Source: JAIYDJ01 sp031400505
GTDB taxonomy: Bacteria; Pseudomonadota; Alphaproteobacteria; Rhodobacterales; Rhodobacteraceae
Direction: 5' to 3'
DNA length: 64,000 nucleotides
Assembly: GCA_031400505.1 (NCBI GenBank)
Contig: JANNPZ010000007.1
Coordinates: forward strand, 1-64,000
Below are positions 16,778 through 25,405 of this stretch, piece by piece. Positions within the stretch are counted from its first letter, which is position 1, and the number at the start of each line of letters is the position of its first letter. Both the position numbers and the translations under genes were made by a program. Below the pieces are notes generated by a model. It did no database searches. It saw only the letters and a list, made by a program, of their open reading frames with translations, and was not told the DNA's origin.

Positions 16778-17222
16778 GCGTTTTGCGCCCCTTTTATTGC
16801 GAAAGCCGTGCTCCGTGGCGGATTTGCAAGGGCCAAAGGATTCGCCTCACCAAAGTTCTGTCAACTGCGAAGTTCGGTTGCAGACGTGCACCACGGCTTG
16901 CTACGTTGACCAAGCGATTCACGTCGACTTGGGGGACAAGAGACGATCGCAAACCGAATACTGGGCCAGCCGCTGCCAAGCTATTGTGCTTAGTTCTATA
17001 AACGTGTTTGCGATCAATTGGTTGTGTCTATCCCGCCCTGGGATGATCATAACCGAAGCAGTCGGGTTCCGGGTATTCCGGTGCCCCTGTTTTTGTGTCT
17101 TCCTTCGCCTCTCGTCGCACGGTGTTGCCCGTCTCGTTTTGGAGTCGGTTGTTGCGGTAGGGTGTTTTAGAATGCGTGGGCTTTTGCAAAGTCCAAAAAC
17201 GCTACTTGGGGCAGAAAAAAAG
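16778..17222. other. Non-coding dnaA upstream region
   Basis: These 445 bases separate the rpsT terminator from dnaA. A reading frame is open through most of the region into dnaA, but its codon content and lack of similarity argue that it is not translated. I looked for DnaA boxes (TTATCCACA and one-mismatch forms) and found none that I trust. The dnaA promoter must lie here, but no strong -35/-10 pair stands out. Several T-rich patches lie near 16985-17005 and 17085-17100. Confidence 0.5.
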
Positions 17223-18590
17223 ATGATGCAGGAAACTTGGGGTCGTGCGCAGGGAACCTTGATCAGCAGGATCGGAAAGAACAACCACCAGACTTGGATC
17301 GAGCCGTTGAGGCTTACCAGTCTGAAGGATGGCGTCGCACGATTTGATGTGCCGACAACCTTTTTCGGCGATTGGGTCGCGCGCAATTTTTCGGATTTCA
17401 TCCTGACCGAACTCAACGAATCGGGGGCCTCGGTCGGGCGACTGGAGTTTTCTGTTGCGGCTGATCGGCTGCAGCGCGCGGCACCAAAGGCTGCTTCCAA
17501 GGCTGCGTCGAAACCCACCGCGCGGTCGCGCAATACGGGCGATGACGACCTGACAGGGGCCGCACTTGATCCGCGCAACACCTTTGACAGTTTTGTTGTG
17601 GGAAAGCCCAACGAGCTTGCGCATGCCGCCGCGCGCCGTGTGGCCGAAGGTGGCCCTGCGACGTTCAATCCGCTGTTCCTCTATGGCGGCGTCGGACTTG
17701 GCAAGACCCATCTGATGCACGCCATTGCCCAGCAACTGCAGGCGGGTCAACCGGAATTGCGGGTGCTGTATCTGTCTGCCGAACAGTTCATGTACCGGTT
17801 CGTGCAGGCGTTGCGGGAACATCAGATCATGGATTTCAAGGGCCTGTTCAGGTCGGTTGATGTGCTCATGGTTGATGATGTTCAGTTCATCGCCGGCAAG
17901 GATTCAACGCAGGAAGAGTTTTTCCATACCTTCAACGCGCTGGTCGACCAGAACAAACAGATCGTGATTTCTGCCGATCGCGCGCCGGGTGAAATCAAGG
18001 ACATGGAAGATCGCATCAAATCCCGCATGCAGTGCGGGCTGGTCGTGGATCTGCATCCGACCGATTACGAGCTTCGCCTGGGCATCTTGCAACAAAAGGT
18101 CGAGGCATACCGCAAGCAGTACAAAGGCCTGTCTCTGGCTACGGGCGTGCTGGAATTTCTGGCCCACCGCATCACGACCAATGTCCGCGTCCTTGAAGGG
18201 GCTCTGACCCGCTTGTTCGCATTTGCCAGTCTGGTCGGGCGCGAAATCACGCTGGATCTGGTGCAGGATTGTCTGTCCGACATTTTGCGCCAATCCGACC
18301 GGAAGATGACGATCGAAGAAATTCAACGCAAAGTGGCTGAGCATTACAACATCCGCCTGTCCGATCTGATCGGGCCAAAGCGTGTGCGCAACATCGCCCG
18401 ACCCCGGCAGGTCGCGATGTATCTGGCCAAGCAACTGACCCTTCGGTCACTGCCCGAAATCGGGCGGCGTTTCGGTGGGCGAGATCACACCACGATCATG
18501 CACGGCGTGCGCAAGATCGAAGAGTTGATGGCAACGGACAGCGATCTGGCCGACAACCTTGCGATGTTGCGCCGGGCGTTGCAGGGATGA
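17223..18590 (+). CDS. dnaA: Chromosomal replication initiator DnaA
   Basis: This 455-residue AAA+ initiator binds DnaA boxes and opens oriC. Domain I contains NNHQTWIEPLRL; a variable Ala/Lys/Ser-rich linker follows; domain III has Walker A GGVGLGKTH (about residues 155-163) and Walker B VLMVDDVQF; domain IV has the box-recognition motif FGGRDHTTIMHG near residues 418-429. I choose the ATG at 17223 (MMQETWGRAQ), where homology begins. An in-frame ATG at 17172 would add 17 residues of no obvious similarity. It is followed by dnaN after a 266-base gap in which I see no gene. Confidence 0.95.
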   Translation: MMQETWGRAQGTLISRIGKNNHQTWIEPLRLTSLKDGVARFDVPTTFFGDWVARNFSDFILTELNESGASVGRLEFSVAADRLQRAAPKAASKAASKPTARSRNTGDDDLTGAALDPRNTFDSFVVGKPNELAHAAARRVAEGGPATFNPLFLYGGVGLGKTHLMHAIAQQLQAGQPELRVLYLSAEQFMYRFVQALREHQIMDFKGLFRSVDVLMVDDVQFIAGKDSTQEEFFHTFNALVDQNKQIVISADRAPGEIKDMEDRIKSRMQCGLVVDLHPTDYELRLGILQQKVEAYRKQYKGLSLATGVLEFLAHRITTNVRVLEGALTRLFAFASLVGREITLDLVQDCLSDILRQSDRKMTIEEIQRKVAEHYNIRLSDLIGPKRVRNIARPRQVAMYLAKQLTLRSLPEIGRRFGGRDHTTIMHGVRKIEELMATDSDLADNLAMLRRALQG

Positions 18591-18856
18591 TGCAGGGTCG
18601 ATCCCGACCTTTCTGCTGATTCGCACGGCTTGCATGATGCCAAAATGGTGCCTTTCGCAGATACCCCAAGGGTTTGGGCGGCGATGGTCTGTCCGGTCGC
18701 CGGATGTCGACAAAAGCGTTGCGTAAACGCAGCAATCTCAGGCATTTAAGTCAAAACAATTGGGTCGGTGCGATGGCATTGCCAAAGCTCTTGTGAAACG
18801 AGAAGAAACCGCTAATTTCACCCTCCCCGACCGGGGCTTGCCAAAGGGATGGACCA

Positions 18857-19975
18857 ATGAAGCTCAGCATCGAACGCGGGACGCTCCTCAAGGCGCTGGC
18901 GCAGGCCCAGTCAGTGGTCGAGCGCCGCAATACGATCCCGATTCTTGCAAACGTGTTGATCGAGGCGGACGGGGCGACGGTCAGCTTTCGTGCGACCGAT
19001 CTGGACATAGAAGTGGTCGACAAAGCCCCGGCCATGGTGGAGCGGGCCGGATCGACCACCGTTTCTGCGGTGATGCTGCATGAAATCATTCGCAAACTGC
19101 CAGATGGCGCGCTTGTTGCCCTGTCGGATGACGCAGCCACAGGGCGGCTGGTGATTGCCGCGGGCCGGTCGACCTTCAGTCTTGCGACTTTGCCACGCGA
19201 AGACTTTCCGGTGATGGCATCTTCGGAATACGCCACCAATTTCTCCGCCCCGGCTTCGGTTTTGCGACGGTTGTTCGACAAGGCAAAGTTCGCGATTTCT
19301 ACTGAAGAAACCCGCTATTATCTGAATGGTGTCTATATGCATGTCGCGACGAGCGAAGCCGGCCCGGTGCTGCGCTGCGTTGCGACAGATGGCCACCGTC
19401 TGGCCCGCATCGACGCGCAATTGCCGGCCGGGGCTCAGGCCATGCCCGGAGTCATCGTGCCGCGCAAAACCGTCGGTGAATTGCGCAAACTGCTCGACGA
19501 CGACGACACTACGATTGCGGTGTCGGTGTCGGAAACCAAGGTCCGTTTTGCCACACCGCTCATTTCCTTGACGTCCAAGGTGATCGACGGCACGTTCCCC
19601 GACTACAACCGCGTGATCCCGACGGGCAATTCGCGCAGGCTAGAAGTCGACGCCGCTGCCTTCGCAAAGGCGGTTGACCGGGTTGCCACGGTGTCGTCCG
19701 AACGCAGCCGTGCAGTCAAGTTGAGCCTTGAAGAAGACCGTCTTGTCCTTTCGGTGAATGCGCCAGACAGCGGCAACGCCGAAGAGGAATTGGCCGTGGC
19801 CTATTCCGATGAGCGGCTGGAAATCGGTTTCAACGCCAAGTACCTGTTGGAAATCGCCGGTCAAGTGGACCGGGAGAATGCAGTGTTCCTGTTCAATTCG
19901 TCCGGCGATCCGACCTTGATGCGCGAAGGAAACGACACTTCGGCGGTTTATGTTGTCATGCCGATGCGCGTATAA
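18857..19975 (+). CDS. dnaN: DNA polymerase III sliding clamp (beta subunit)
   Basis: This 372-residue protein forms the dimeric ring that holds polymerase III on DNA. It opens MKLSIERGTLLKALAQAQSV and contains RRNTIPILANVLIEA, LPREDFPVM and TRYYLNGVYMH, and ends DTSAVYVVMPMRV, the clamp's conserved C-terminus. The length is standard. The start follows AAAGGGA. The order dnaA-dnaN-recF-gyrB is the classic bacterial replication cluster, here interrupted by one exporter gene. Confidence 0.97.
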   Translation: MKLSIERGTLLKALAQAQSVVERRNTIPILANVLIEADGATVSFRATDLDIEVVDKAPAMVERAGSTTVSAVMLHEIIRKLPDGALVALSDDAATGRLVIAAGRSTFSLATLPREDFPVMASSEYATNFSAPASVLRRLFDKAKFAISTEETRYYLNGVYMHVATSEAGPVLRCVATDGHRLARIDAQLPAGAQAMPGVIVPRKTVGELRKLLDDDDTTIAVSVSETKVRFATPLISLTSKVIDGTFPDYNRVIPTGNSRRLEVDAAAFAKAVDRVATVSSERSRAVKLSLEEDRLVLSVNAPDSGNAEEELAVAYSDERLEIGFNAKYLLEIAGQVDRENAVFLFNSSGDPTLMREGNDTSAVYVVMPMRV

Positions 19976-20002
19976 CGACCGGATTGGGGGCCAGCCCGCA
20001 AA

Positions 20003-20034
20003 CCCCCGGGATATTTTTGAACAGATGAAAAAGG
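20003..20034 (+). repeat. Candidate dispersed intergenic motif before recF
   Basis: The gap between dnaN and recF contains a run of C then GGG, GATATTTTTG, and an ACAGATGAAAAAG tail. From memory, sequences of this form (C/G-rich block, TATTTTTG, AGATGAAG-like tail) recur between genes in Rhodobacteraceae genomes. Only one copy is in this window, so repetition cannot be shown here. Confidence 0.35.
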
Positions 20035-20035
20035 G

Positions 20036-21133
20036 ATGAGCGTGACGGGTCTGGCGATAACGGCCTTGACGCTGTCGCATTTCCGCAACCACCGCGCGGC
20101 ACAAATGCGCTTTGATGGACGGCCGGTGGCAATCATCGGGCCTAACGGCGCGGGCAAGACCAATATTCTTGAAGCGGTGTCGCTGTTGTCGCCCGGTCGC
20201 GGGTTGCGGCGCGCTGCGATGGACGATCTGGCGCAAAGGCCGGCAAACATCGGATGGAAAGTTTCTTGCGACGTCAATGGTCTGGAAGCCCAGCATCAGG
20301 TTGAGACCTGGGCCGGTCCGGGCGAGGGACGGCAGGTTCGGGTGAATGGAAAGCCGGTTGCCCAAGCGCATTTGGGGCGCATCTTGCGTGTGTTGTGGCT
20401 GGTTCCCGCGATGGATCGGTTGTGGATCGAAGCACCAGAGGGACGGCGGGCATTTCTGGATCGCATTGCACTCAGCTTTGCGCCGGATCATGCCGAGGCG
20501 GTTCTTGGCTATGAAAAGGCGATGCGCGACCGCAACCGATTGTTGCGCGATCAGGTGATCGATCCGCACTGGTACGCAGCGCTGGAGATGCAGATGGCCG
20601 GGTTTGGTGCGCGCATTGTCGCGAACCGGCACCTGGCGCTGGGCCGGCTTGGGCACGCCCAGGGCGGGACGCATGCTGCCTTTCCGCGTGCAGATCTGGC
20701 AATAGTAGGCGCAGACGGAGAGTTGGCCGGACCATTGATCGACGCATTGGCGGACGGGCGAAAGCGTGACATGGCGGCGGGGCGGACGCTGACCGGGCCG
20801 CATCGGGCGGACCTTGCCGCACGGTATGCATCGAAGGATGTTGCGGCAGACCAGTGTTCGACCGGCGAGCAGAAGGCGCTGTTGATCAGTGTCTTGCTGG
20901 CCAATGCGCGGGCGTTGGCGATGGATTTGGGGCAGGCGCCGATCTTGCTGCTGGATGAGGTGGCGGCGCATCTGGATACCGCACGGCGTGCAGCGCTTTA
21001 TCACGAGATCTGCAACTTGGGGGCGCAGGCGCTGATGACAGGCACCGAAGCCGGGTTGTTTGACAGTCTGGGTGCACGGGGGCAGATGCTGAGCTTGGCC
21101 GAGGTGGACGGAGTATCAAGGATATCGGGATGA
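20036..21133 (+). CDS. recF: DNA replication and repair protein RecF
   Basis: This 365-residue SMC-like ATPase loads RecA at gaps with RecO and RecR. It has Walker A GPNGAGKTN (about residues 35-43), the signature stretch near DQCSTGEQKALLISVLLANA and Walker B PILLLDEVAAHLD. The ATG at 20036 directly follows AAGGG with no spacer. A GTG two codons on (20042) would have a better spaced ribosome site and is a likely alternative. The stop overlaps the next gene by four bases. Confidence 0.94.
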   Translation: MSVTGLAITALTLSHFRNHRAAQMRFDGRPVAIIGPNGAGKTNILEAVSLLSPGRGLRRAAMDDLAQRPANIGWKVSCDVNGLEAQHQVETWAGPGEGRQVRVNGKPVAQAHLGRILRVLWLVPAMDRLWIEAPEGRRAFLDRIALSFAPDHAEAVLGYEKAMRDRNRLLRDQVIDPHWYAALEMQMAGFGARIVANRHLALGRLGHAQGGTHAAFPRADLAIVGADGELAGPLIDALADGRKRDMAAGRTLTGPHRADLAARYASKDVAADQCSTGEQKALLISVLLANARALAMDLGQAPILLLDEVAAHLDTARRAALYHEICNLGAQALMTGTEAGLFDSLGARGQMLSLAEVDGVSRISG

Positions 21134-21750
21134 CGGTCACGTTTGGCGAGGTTCTACTATACGCCGGGGGGATGGCGGCCCTTTGGGCGGTGCCGGGGCC
21201 GGTCTGGGTCGCGCTGATGGCACGGGCACTGTCTGGCGGGTTTGCGGCGGCCTGGCCGCTTGCGGTGGGCGTGACGCTCGGGGATCTGGTTTGGCCGCTG
21301 GCAGCGATCTTCGGGCTGTCGTGGATCGTATCTGTCTATGGCGGGTTCTTGACGGCGCTGCATTGGGTGGCTGTCTTGACCTTTGTGGCGATGGGCGTCT
21401 TGTTGTTGCGCAAGTCGTCGACTGTGCCAGAGGCGGACAGCGCCCTGACGCGTCCGGGAATATGGGCGGGGTTCGCCACCGGGGTTGTCGCGGCCTTCGG
21501 CAATCCCAAGGCGATCTTGTTCTACATGGGGGTGCTGCCGGGTTTCTTTGATCTGATGCGGCTGAATGGGGCCGATATCGTGGTGATCCTTGCAGTTTCG
21601 GTGCTGGTGCCTTTGATCGGAAATCTGGCGCTTGCGGTGTTTCTGGACCGGGCGCGGGCGATGTTGGCGACGCCCGACCGGATGGCACGGATGAACCTGA
21701 TCTCGGGGTTGTTGCTGATCGCGGTCGGCGCCGGGATTGCGCTGACATGA
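21130..21750 (+). CDS. LysE/RhtB-type amino-acid exporter
   Basis: This 206-residue membrane protein has about six hydrophobic segments and the LysE pattern: N-terminal WAVPGPVWVALMARALSGGF, LAVGVTLGDLVWPL, and GFATGVVAAFGNPKAILFYM. The family exports amino acids or their analogues and other metabolites; the substrate cannot be told. The ATG overlaps the recF stop (ATGA). This is unusual company, since gyrB normally follows recF, but I recall the same insertion in other Rhodobacteraceae. Confidence 0.85.
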   Translation: MTVTFGEVLLYAGGMAALWAVPGPVWVALMARALSGGFAAAWPLAVGVTLGDLVWPLAAIFGLSWIVSVYGGFLTALHWVAVLTFVAMGVLLLRKSSTVPEADSALTRPGIWAGFATGVVAAFGNPKAILFYMGVLPGFFDLMRLNGADIVVILAVSVLVPLIGNLALAVFLDRARAMLATPDRMARMNLISGLLLIAVGAGIALT

Positions 21751-21829
21751 CGCAATATCTTGTGTCATCTGCGTGACATTCCGAGGCTTAACCGCTAGAA
21801 ATGGCGGACAAGGCAAGGGGTTTTTCACC

Positions 21830-24280
21830 ATGATCGCAGCGGCACAAAAGCCCGAAGCATACGGCGCCGATTCTATCAAGGTTCTCAAGGGGTTGGAAGC
21901 CGTTCGCAAACGGCCCGGCATGTACATCGGCGACACCGACGACGGGTCGGGTTTGCATCACATGGTATATGAGGTCGTTGACAACGGCATCGACGAGGCG
22001 CTGGCGGGCCATGCGACAGCGGTAACGGTGAAAATCCGCGCCGACAGCAGTGTGTCAGTACGCGACAATGGCCGCGGCATCCCCGTGGACATTCACCAGG
22101 AAGAGGGTGTGTCGGCCGCAGAAGTCATCATGACCCAGCTGCACGCGGGCGGCAAATTCAACAACACGGACGACAGCGGCAACGCCTATAAGGTGTCGGG
22201 CGGGTTGCACGGGGTTGGCGTTTCGGTCGTCAACGCGCTGTCGGAATGGCTGGAACTGACGGTCTGGCGCAATGACACCGAGTATCGCGCGCGGTTCGAG
22301 CATGGCGATTGCGTGGTCCATGTCTATCCCGTGGGGCCCGCGCCGGGGATGCGAGGGACGGAAGTGCGGTTTCTGGCCTCGGCCAAGTCGAACATCCCCG
22401 AGGGGACGTTTTCGAACCTCGATTTCAGCTTCAAGACGCTGGAAAACCGGCTGCGGGAGTTGGCATTCCTGAACTCGGGCGTGCGGATCATTCTGGAGGA
22501 TGAGCGGCCAGCAGAGCCCCTGCGCACCGAGTTGTTCTACGAGGGCGGCGTCAAGGAATATGTGAAATACCTCGATCGTTCAAAGGTTTCGGTGACGCCC
22601 GAGCCGATTTACATCCTGGGGGACCGGGGCGGGATTTCGGTGGAAGTCGCGATGTGGTGGAACGACAGCTACAATGAAATGGTGCTGCCGTTCACCAACA
22701 ACATCCCGCAGCGCGATGGCGGCACGCATCTGGCGGGCTTTCGCGGGGCGTTGACGCGGTGCATCAATGGCTATGCGCAATCGTCGGGGATCGCCAAGAA
22801 GGAGAAGGTCGATTTCACTGGGGATGACGCGCGTGAAGGGCTGACCTGCGTGTTGTCGGTTAAGGTGCCCGATCCGAAATTTTCCAGCCAGACCAAGGAC
22901 AAGCTTGTGTCATCCGAGGTGCGTCCGGCGGTCGAGGGGCTGGTGAACGAGAAGCTGGCGGAGTGGTTCGAAGAGAACCCGGCCAACGCCCGCATCATCG
23001 TCGGCAAAATCATCGAGGCGGCCTTGGCGCGCGAGGCGGCGCGCAAAGCCCGCGAGCTGACGCGCCGCAAGACCGCGCTCGATGTGTCGAACCTGCCGGG
23101 GACGCTCGCGGATTGTCAGGAGAAGGATGCCTCAAAAGCCGAAATTTTCCTGGTGGAGGGTGACTCGGCGGGCGGGTCGGCCAAGCAGGGCCGCAGTCGG
23201 TCAAATCAGGCGGTGTTGCCGCTGCGGGGCAAGATTCTGAACGTGGAACGCGCGCGGTTTGACCGGATGCTGGGCAGTCAGGAGATCGGGACGCTGATCA
23301 CTGCCCTTGGCACCGGGATCGGGCGGGACGAGTTCAACATCGCCAAGCTGCGTTACCACAAGGTGGTCATCATGACCGACGCCGACGTGGACGGCGCGCA
23401 TATCCGCACGCTCTTGCTGACGTTCTTTTTCCGGCAGATGCCGCAGCTGATCGAGGGGGGATACCTTTATATCGCGCAGCCGCCGCTTTACAAAGTCGCG
23501 CGGGGCAAGTCCGAGGTGTACCTGAAGGATCAGGCGGCGCTGGAGGATTATCTTGTCGAGATGGGGATCGAAGGGGCGGTTCTGCGCCTGACCAATGGCG
23601 AAGAGATTGCAGGGGCGGACCTTGCGCGCGTTCTGGAAGGCGCGCGTCAGTTTCGCCGGGTGCTGGACGCGTTCCCGACGCATTATCCGCGCGGCATTCT
23701 GGAACAAGCCGCATTGGCGGGGGCGTTTGATCCGGGGCAGGCCGACTCGGACTTGCAGGCGGTGGCCGATATCGTTGCCAAGCGGCTGAACATAATCGCG
23801 GTAGAGTATGAAAAGGGCTGGTCCGGGCGGATCACGCAAGATCACGGCATCCGTCTGTCCCGCATTCTGCGTGGCGTTGAAGAGTTGCGCACGCTAGACG
23901 GGGCCGTTCTACGCTCGGGCGAGGCGCGGCGGTTGTCGCAAGCCTCGGCCAACACCCGCGACATCTATCGCGACCCGGCGCGGCTGGTCCGCAAGGACCG
24001 CGAACAGCCGATCCATGGGCCGATTGACCTCTTGAAGTCGATTCTGGCCGAGGGGGAAAAGGGTCTGTCGCTGCAACGCTACAAGGGTCTGGGCGAGATG
24101 AACCCCGAGCAGTTGTGGGAAACCACGCTGGACCCCGAAGCGCGCACCCTGTTGCAGGTCAAGGTCGATGATCTGGCCGAGGCCGACGATATCTTTACCA
24201 AGCTGATGGGCGATGTGGTCGAACCGCGCCGCGCCTTCATTCAGGAAAACGCGTTGAGCGTCGAGAATCTCGACTTCTGA
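21830..24280 (+). CDS. gyrB: DNA gyrase subunit B
   Basis: This 816-residue ATPase subunit of gyrase introduces negative supercoils with GyrA. It has the GHKL motifs RPGMYIGDTDDGSGLHHM and VRDNGRGIPVD, GGLHGVGVSVVNALS, the TOPRIM metal site EGDSAGGS from residue 443, and MTDADVDGAHIRTLLLTFFF; the C-terminus ends VENLDF. The start at the ATG at 21830 gives MIAAAQKPEAYGADSIKVL, matching the family; upstream codons in frame are not conserved. Its stop abuts that of the convergent alcohol dehydrogenase gene. Confidence 0.97.
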   Translation: MIAAAQKPEAYGADSIKVLKGLEAVRKRPGMYIGDTDDGSGLHHMVYEVVDNGIDEALAGHATAVTVKIRADSSVSVRDNGRGIPVDIHQEEGVSAAEVIMTQLHAGGKFNNTDDSGNAYKVSGGLHGVGVSVVNALSEWLELTVWRNDTEYRARFEHGDCVVHVYPVGPAPGMRGTEVRFLASAKSNIPEGTFSNLDFSFKTLENRLRELAFLNSGVRIILEDERPAEPLRTELFYEGGVKEYVKYLDRSKVSVTPEPIYILGDRGGISVEVAMWWNDSYNEMVLPFTNNIPQRDGGTHLAGFRGALTRCINGYAQSSGIAKKEKVDFTGDDAREGLTCVLSVKVPDPKFSSQTKDKLVSSEVRPAVEGLVNEKLAEWFEENPANARIIVGKIIEAALAREAARKARELTRRKTALDVSNLPGTLADCQEKDASKAEIFLVEGDSAGGSAKQGRSRSNQAVLPLRGKILNVERARFDRMLGSQEIGTLITALGTGIGRDEFNIAKLRYHKVVIMTDADVDGAHIRTLLLTFFFRQMPQLIEGGYLYIAQPPLYKVARGKSEVYLKDQAALEDYLVEMGIEGAVLRLTNGEEIAGADLARVLEGARQFRRVLDAFPTHYPRGILEQAALAGAFDPGQADSDLQAVADIVAKRLNIIAVEYEKGWSGRITQDHGIRLSRILRGVEELRTLDGAVLRSGEARRLSQASANTRDIYRDPARLVRKDREQPIHGPIDLLKSILAEGEKGLSLQRYKGLGEMNPEQLWETTLDPEARTLLQVKVDDLAEADDIFTKLMGDVVEPRRAFIQENALSVENLDF

Positions 24281-25405
24281 TCAGGCGGCGTCGAGGATGG
24301 TGCGCAGATCGTTCAGGCTCAACCCGACCGGGTTGGCCTTCATCGACGACGACACCAGCGCGGCCTCGGCCACTGCGACGTGATCCTTTGCCTGCAAGCC
24401 TTGTGCAGCCAGTCCCGGCAAACCCGCCGCCTTGGCCCATGCTTGCAGCGCATCGGGGGCATCGCCTGCCGAAACGCCCAAAGCTGTGCCCAGAACACGG
24501 CACACCTCGGTCAGCCGCGCTTTGGCATCGCCGTCGGCCCGCGCGCGGTTCATCTGCAACACCGGCCCCAGCAGCGCCCCGCAAATCGCGCCATGTGCCG
24601 CCGGAGTGATCCCACCGATCACGCCCGCCAGCCCATGCACCGCGCCAAGGCCCGAATTGGCCAGCGCCAGCCCACCACACAGCGAAACCCAGGCCAAATC
24701 GTCCCGCGCCTCCGCATCATCGCCCTGCATCAGTTGGATCAGCGCCGCGATGCCCATTGGGATCGCTGCCTTGGTCAGGGCGTCGGTAAACGGCGTGGCG
24801 CGGGTGCATACGAACGGCTCGATCACCTGCGTCAACGCATCCAGCCCCGAGGCGAGCGTTACCCCGCGCGGCGTATAGTCAGTCAACGCCGGGTCCACGA
24901 TGGCGATCCGGGCTAGCATCCGGTCATCGCGCAGGCTGACCTTGCGGCCATGGTCCGGCACGCCGATGACGGCATTCTTGGTGGCCTCTGCCCCGGTGCC
25001 GCTGGTGGTCGGGATGGCGATGAAGGGCAGCGGCGGGGCGGTCAGCGGCAGGCCACGGCCCACCACCTCCAGATAGTCCATCGGTTCGCCCGGCGCGGGG
25101 ATCAGCGCGGCCAAGGCCTTGGCCATGTCCAGAACCGCCCCACCGCCGATGCCGACCACCACCTGGGGGTCAAAGGCGCGCGTCCAGAACAGCGCCTCGG
25201 TCAGCATCTGTAAGGTCGGCTCGCCGCGGCAAGGCAGGCTCTGCACCTCGGCCCCGGGGATCGCCAGCCAACCCGTGCGCTGCGCGTCCGATCCGTGAAC
25301 CACCAGCACCCGCATTCCAAACGCACCGATCAGCGCCCCGGCCTTGGCCGCCTCACCGCGCCCGAACAGGATGCGCCCCGGTGCGGTGATGCCAAAGGGC
25401 GTCAT
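24281..25405 (-). CDS. Iron-type (group III) alcohol dehydrogenase with altered metal site
   Basis: This 374-residue NAD(P)-dependent dehydrogenase has the nucleotide site GIGGGAVLDMAKALAAL and IPTTSGTGAEATKNAVI. The metal-binding positions of the family (Asp-His-His-His in FucO) align with Asp189, Gln193, His257 and His271, so the first histidine, in the usual DALTH motif, is Gln here (DALTQ). Maleylacetate reductases and some related enzymes also depart from the canonical metal site. The ATG overlaps the glpK stop by four bases, so it is translated with glycerol kinase; this suggests a three-carbon substrate such as glycerol, dihydroxyacetone or a diol, but this is inference. Confidence 0.85.
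   Translation of the reverse strand: MTPFGITAPGRILFGRGEAAKAGALIGAFGMRVLVVHGSDAQRTGWLAIPGAEVQSLPCRGEPTLQMLTEALFWTRAFDPQVVVGIGGGAVLDMAKALAALIPAPGEPMDYLEVVGRGLPLTAPPLPFIAIPTTSGTGAEATKNAVIGVPDHGRKVSLRDDRMLARIAIVDPALTDYTPRGVTLASGLDALTQVIEPFVCTRATPFTDALTKAAIPMGIAALIQLMQGDDAEARDDLAWVSLCGGLALANSGLGAVHGLAGVIGGITPAAHGAICGALLGPVLQMNRARADGDAKARLTEVCRVLGTALGVSAGDAPDALQAWAKAAGLPGLAAQGLQAKDHVAVAEAALVSSSMKANPVGLSLNDLRTILDAA

Noticed and set aside
16776..17222. Open frame extending DnaA by about 149 residues at the N-terminus
   Set aside because: No DnaA-like sequence before MMQETWGRAQ; the frame begins within the rpsT terminator T tract and has a different, non-coding composition.
19640..21004. 454-codon open frame opposite dnaN and recF
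   Set aside because: Arg/Gln/His-rich product typical of antisense reading; real genes lie on the other strand.
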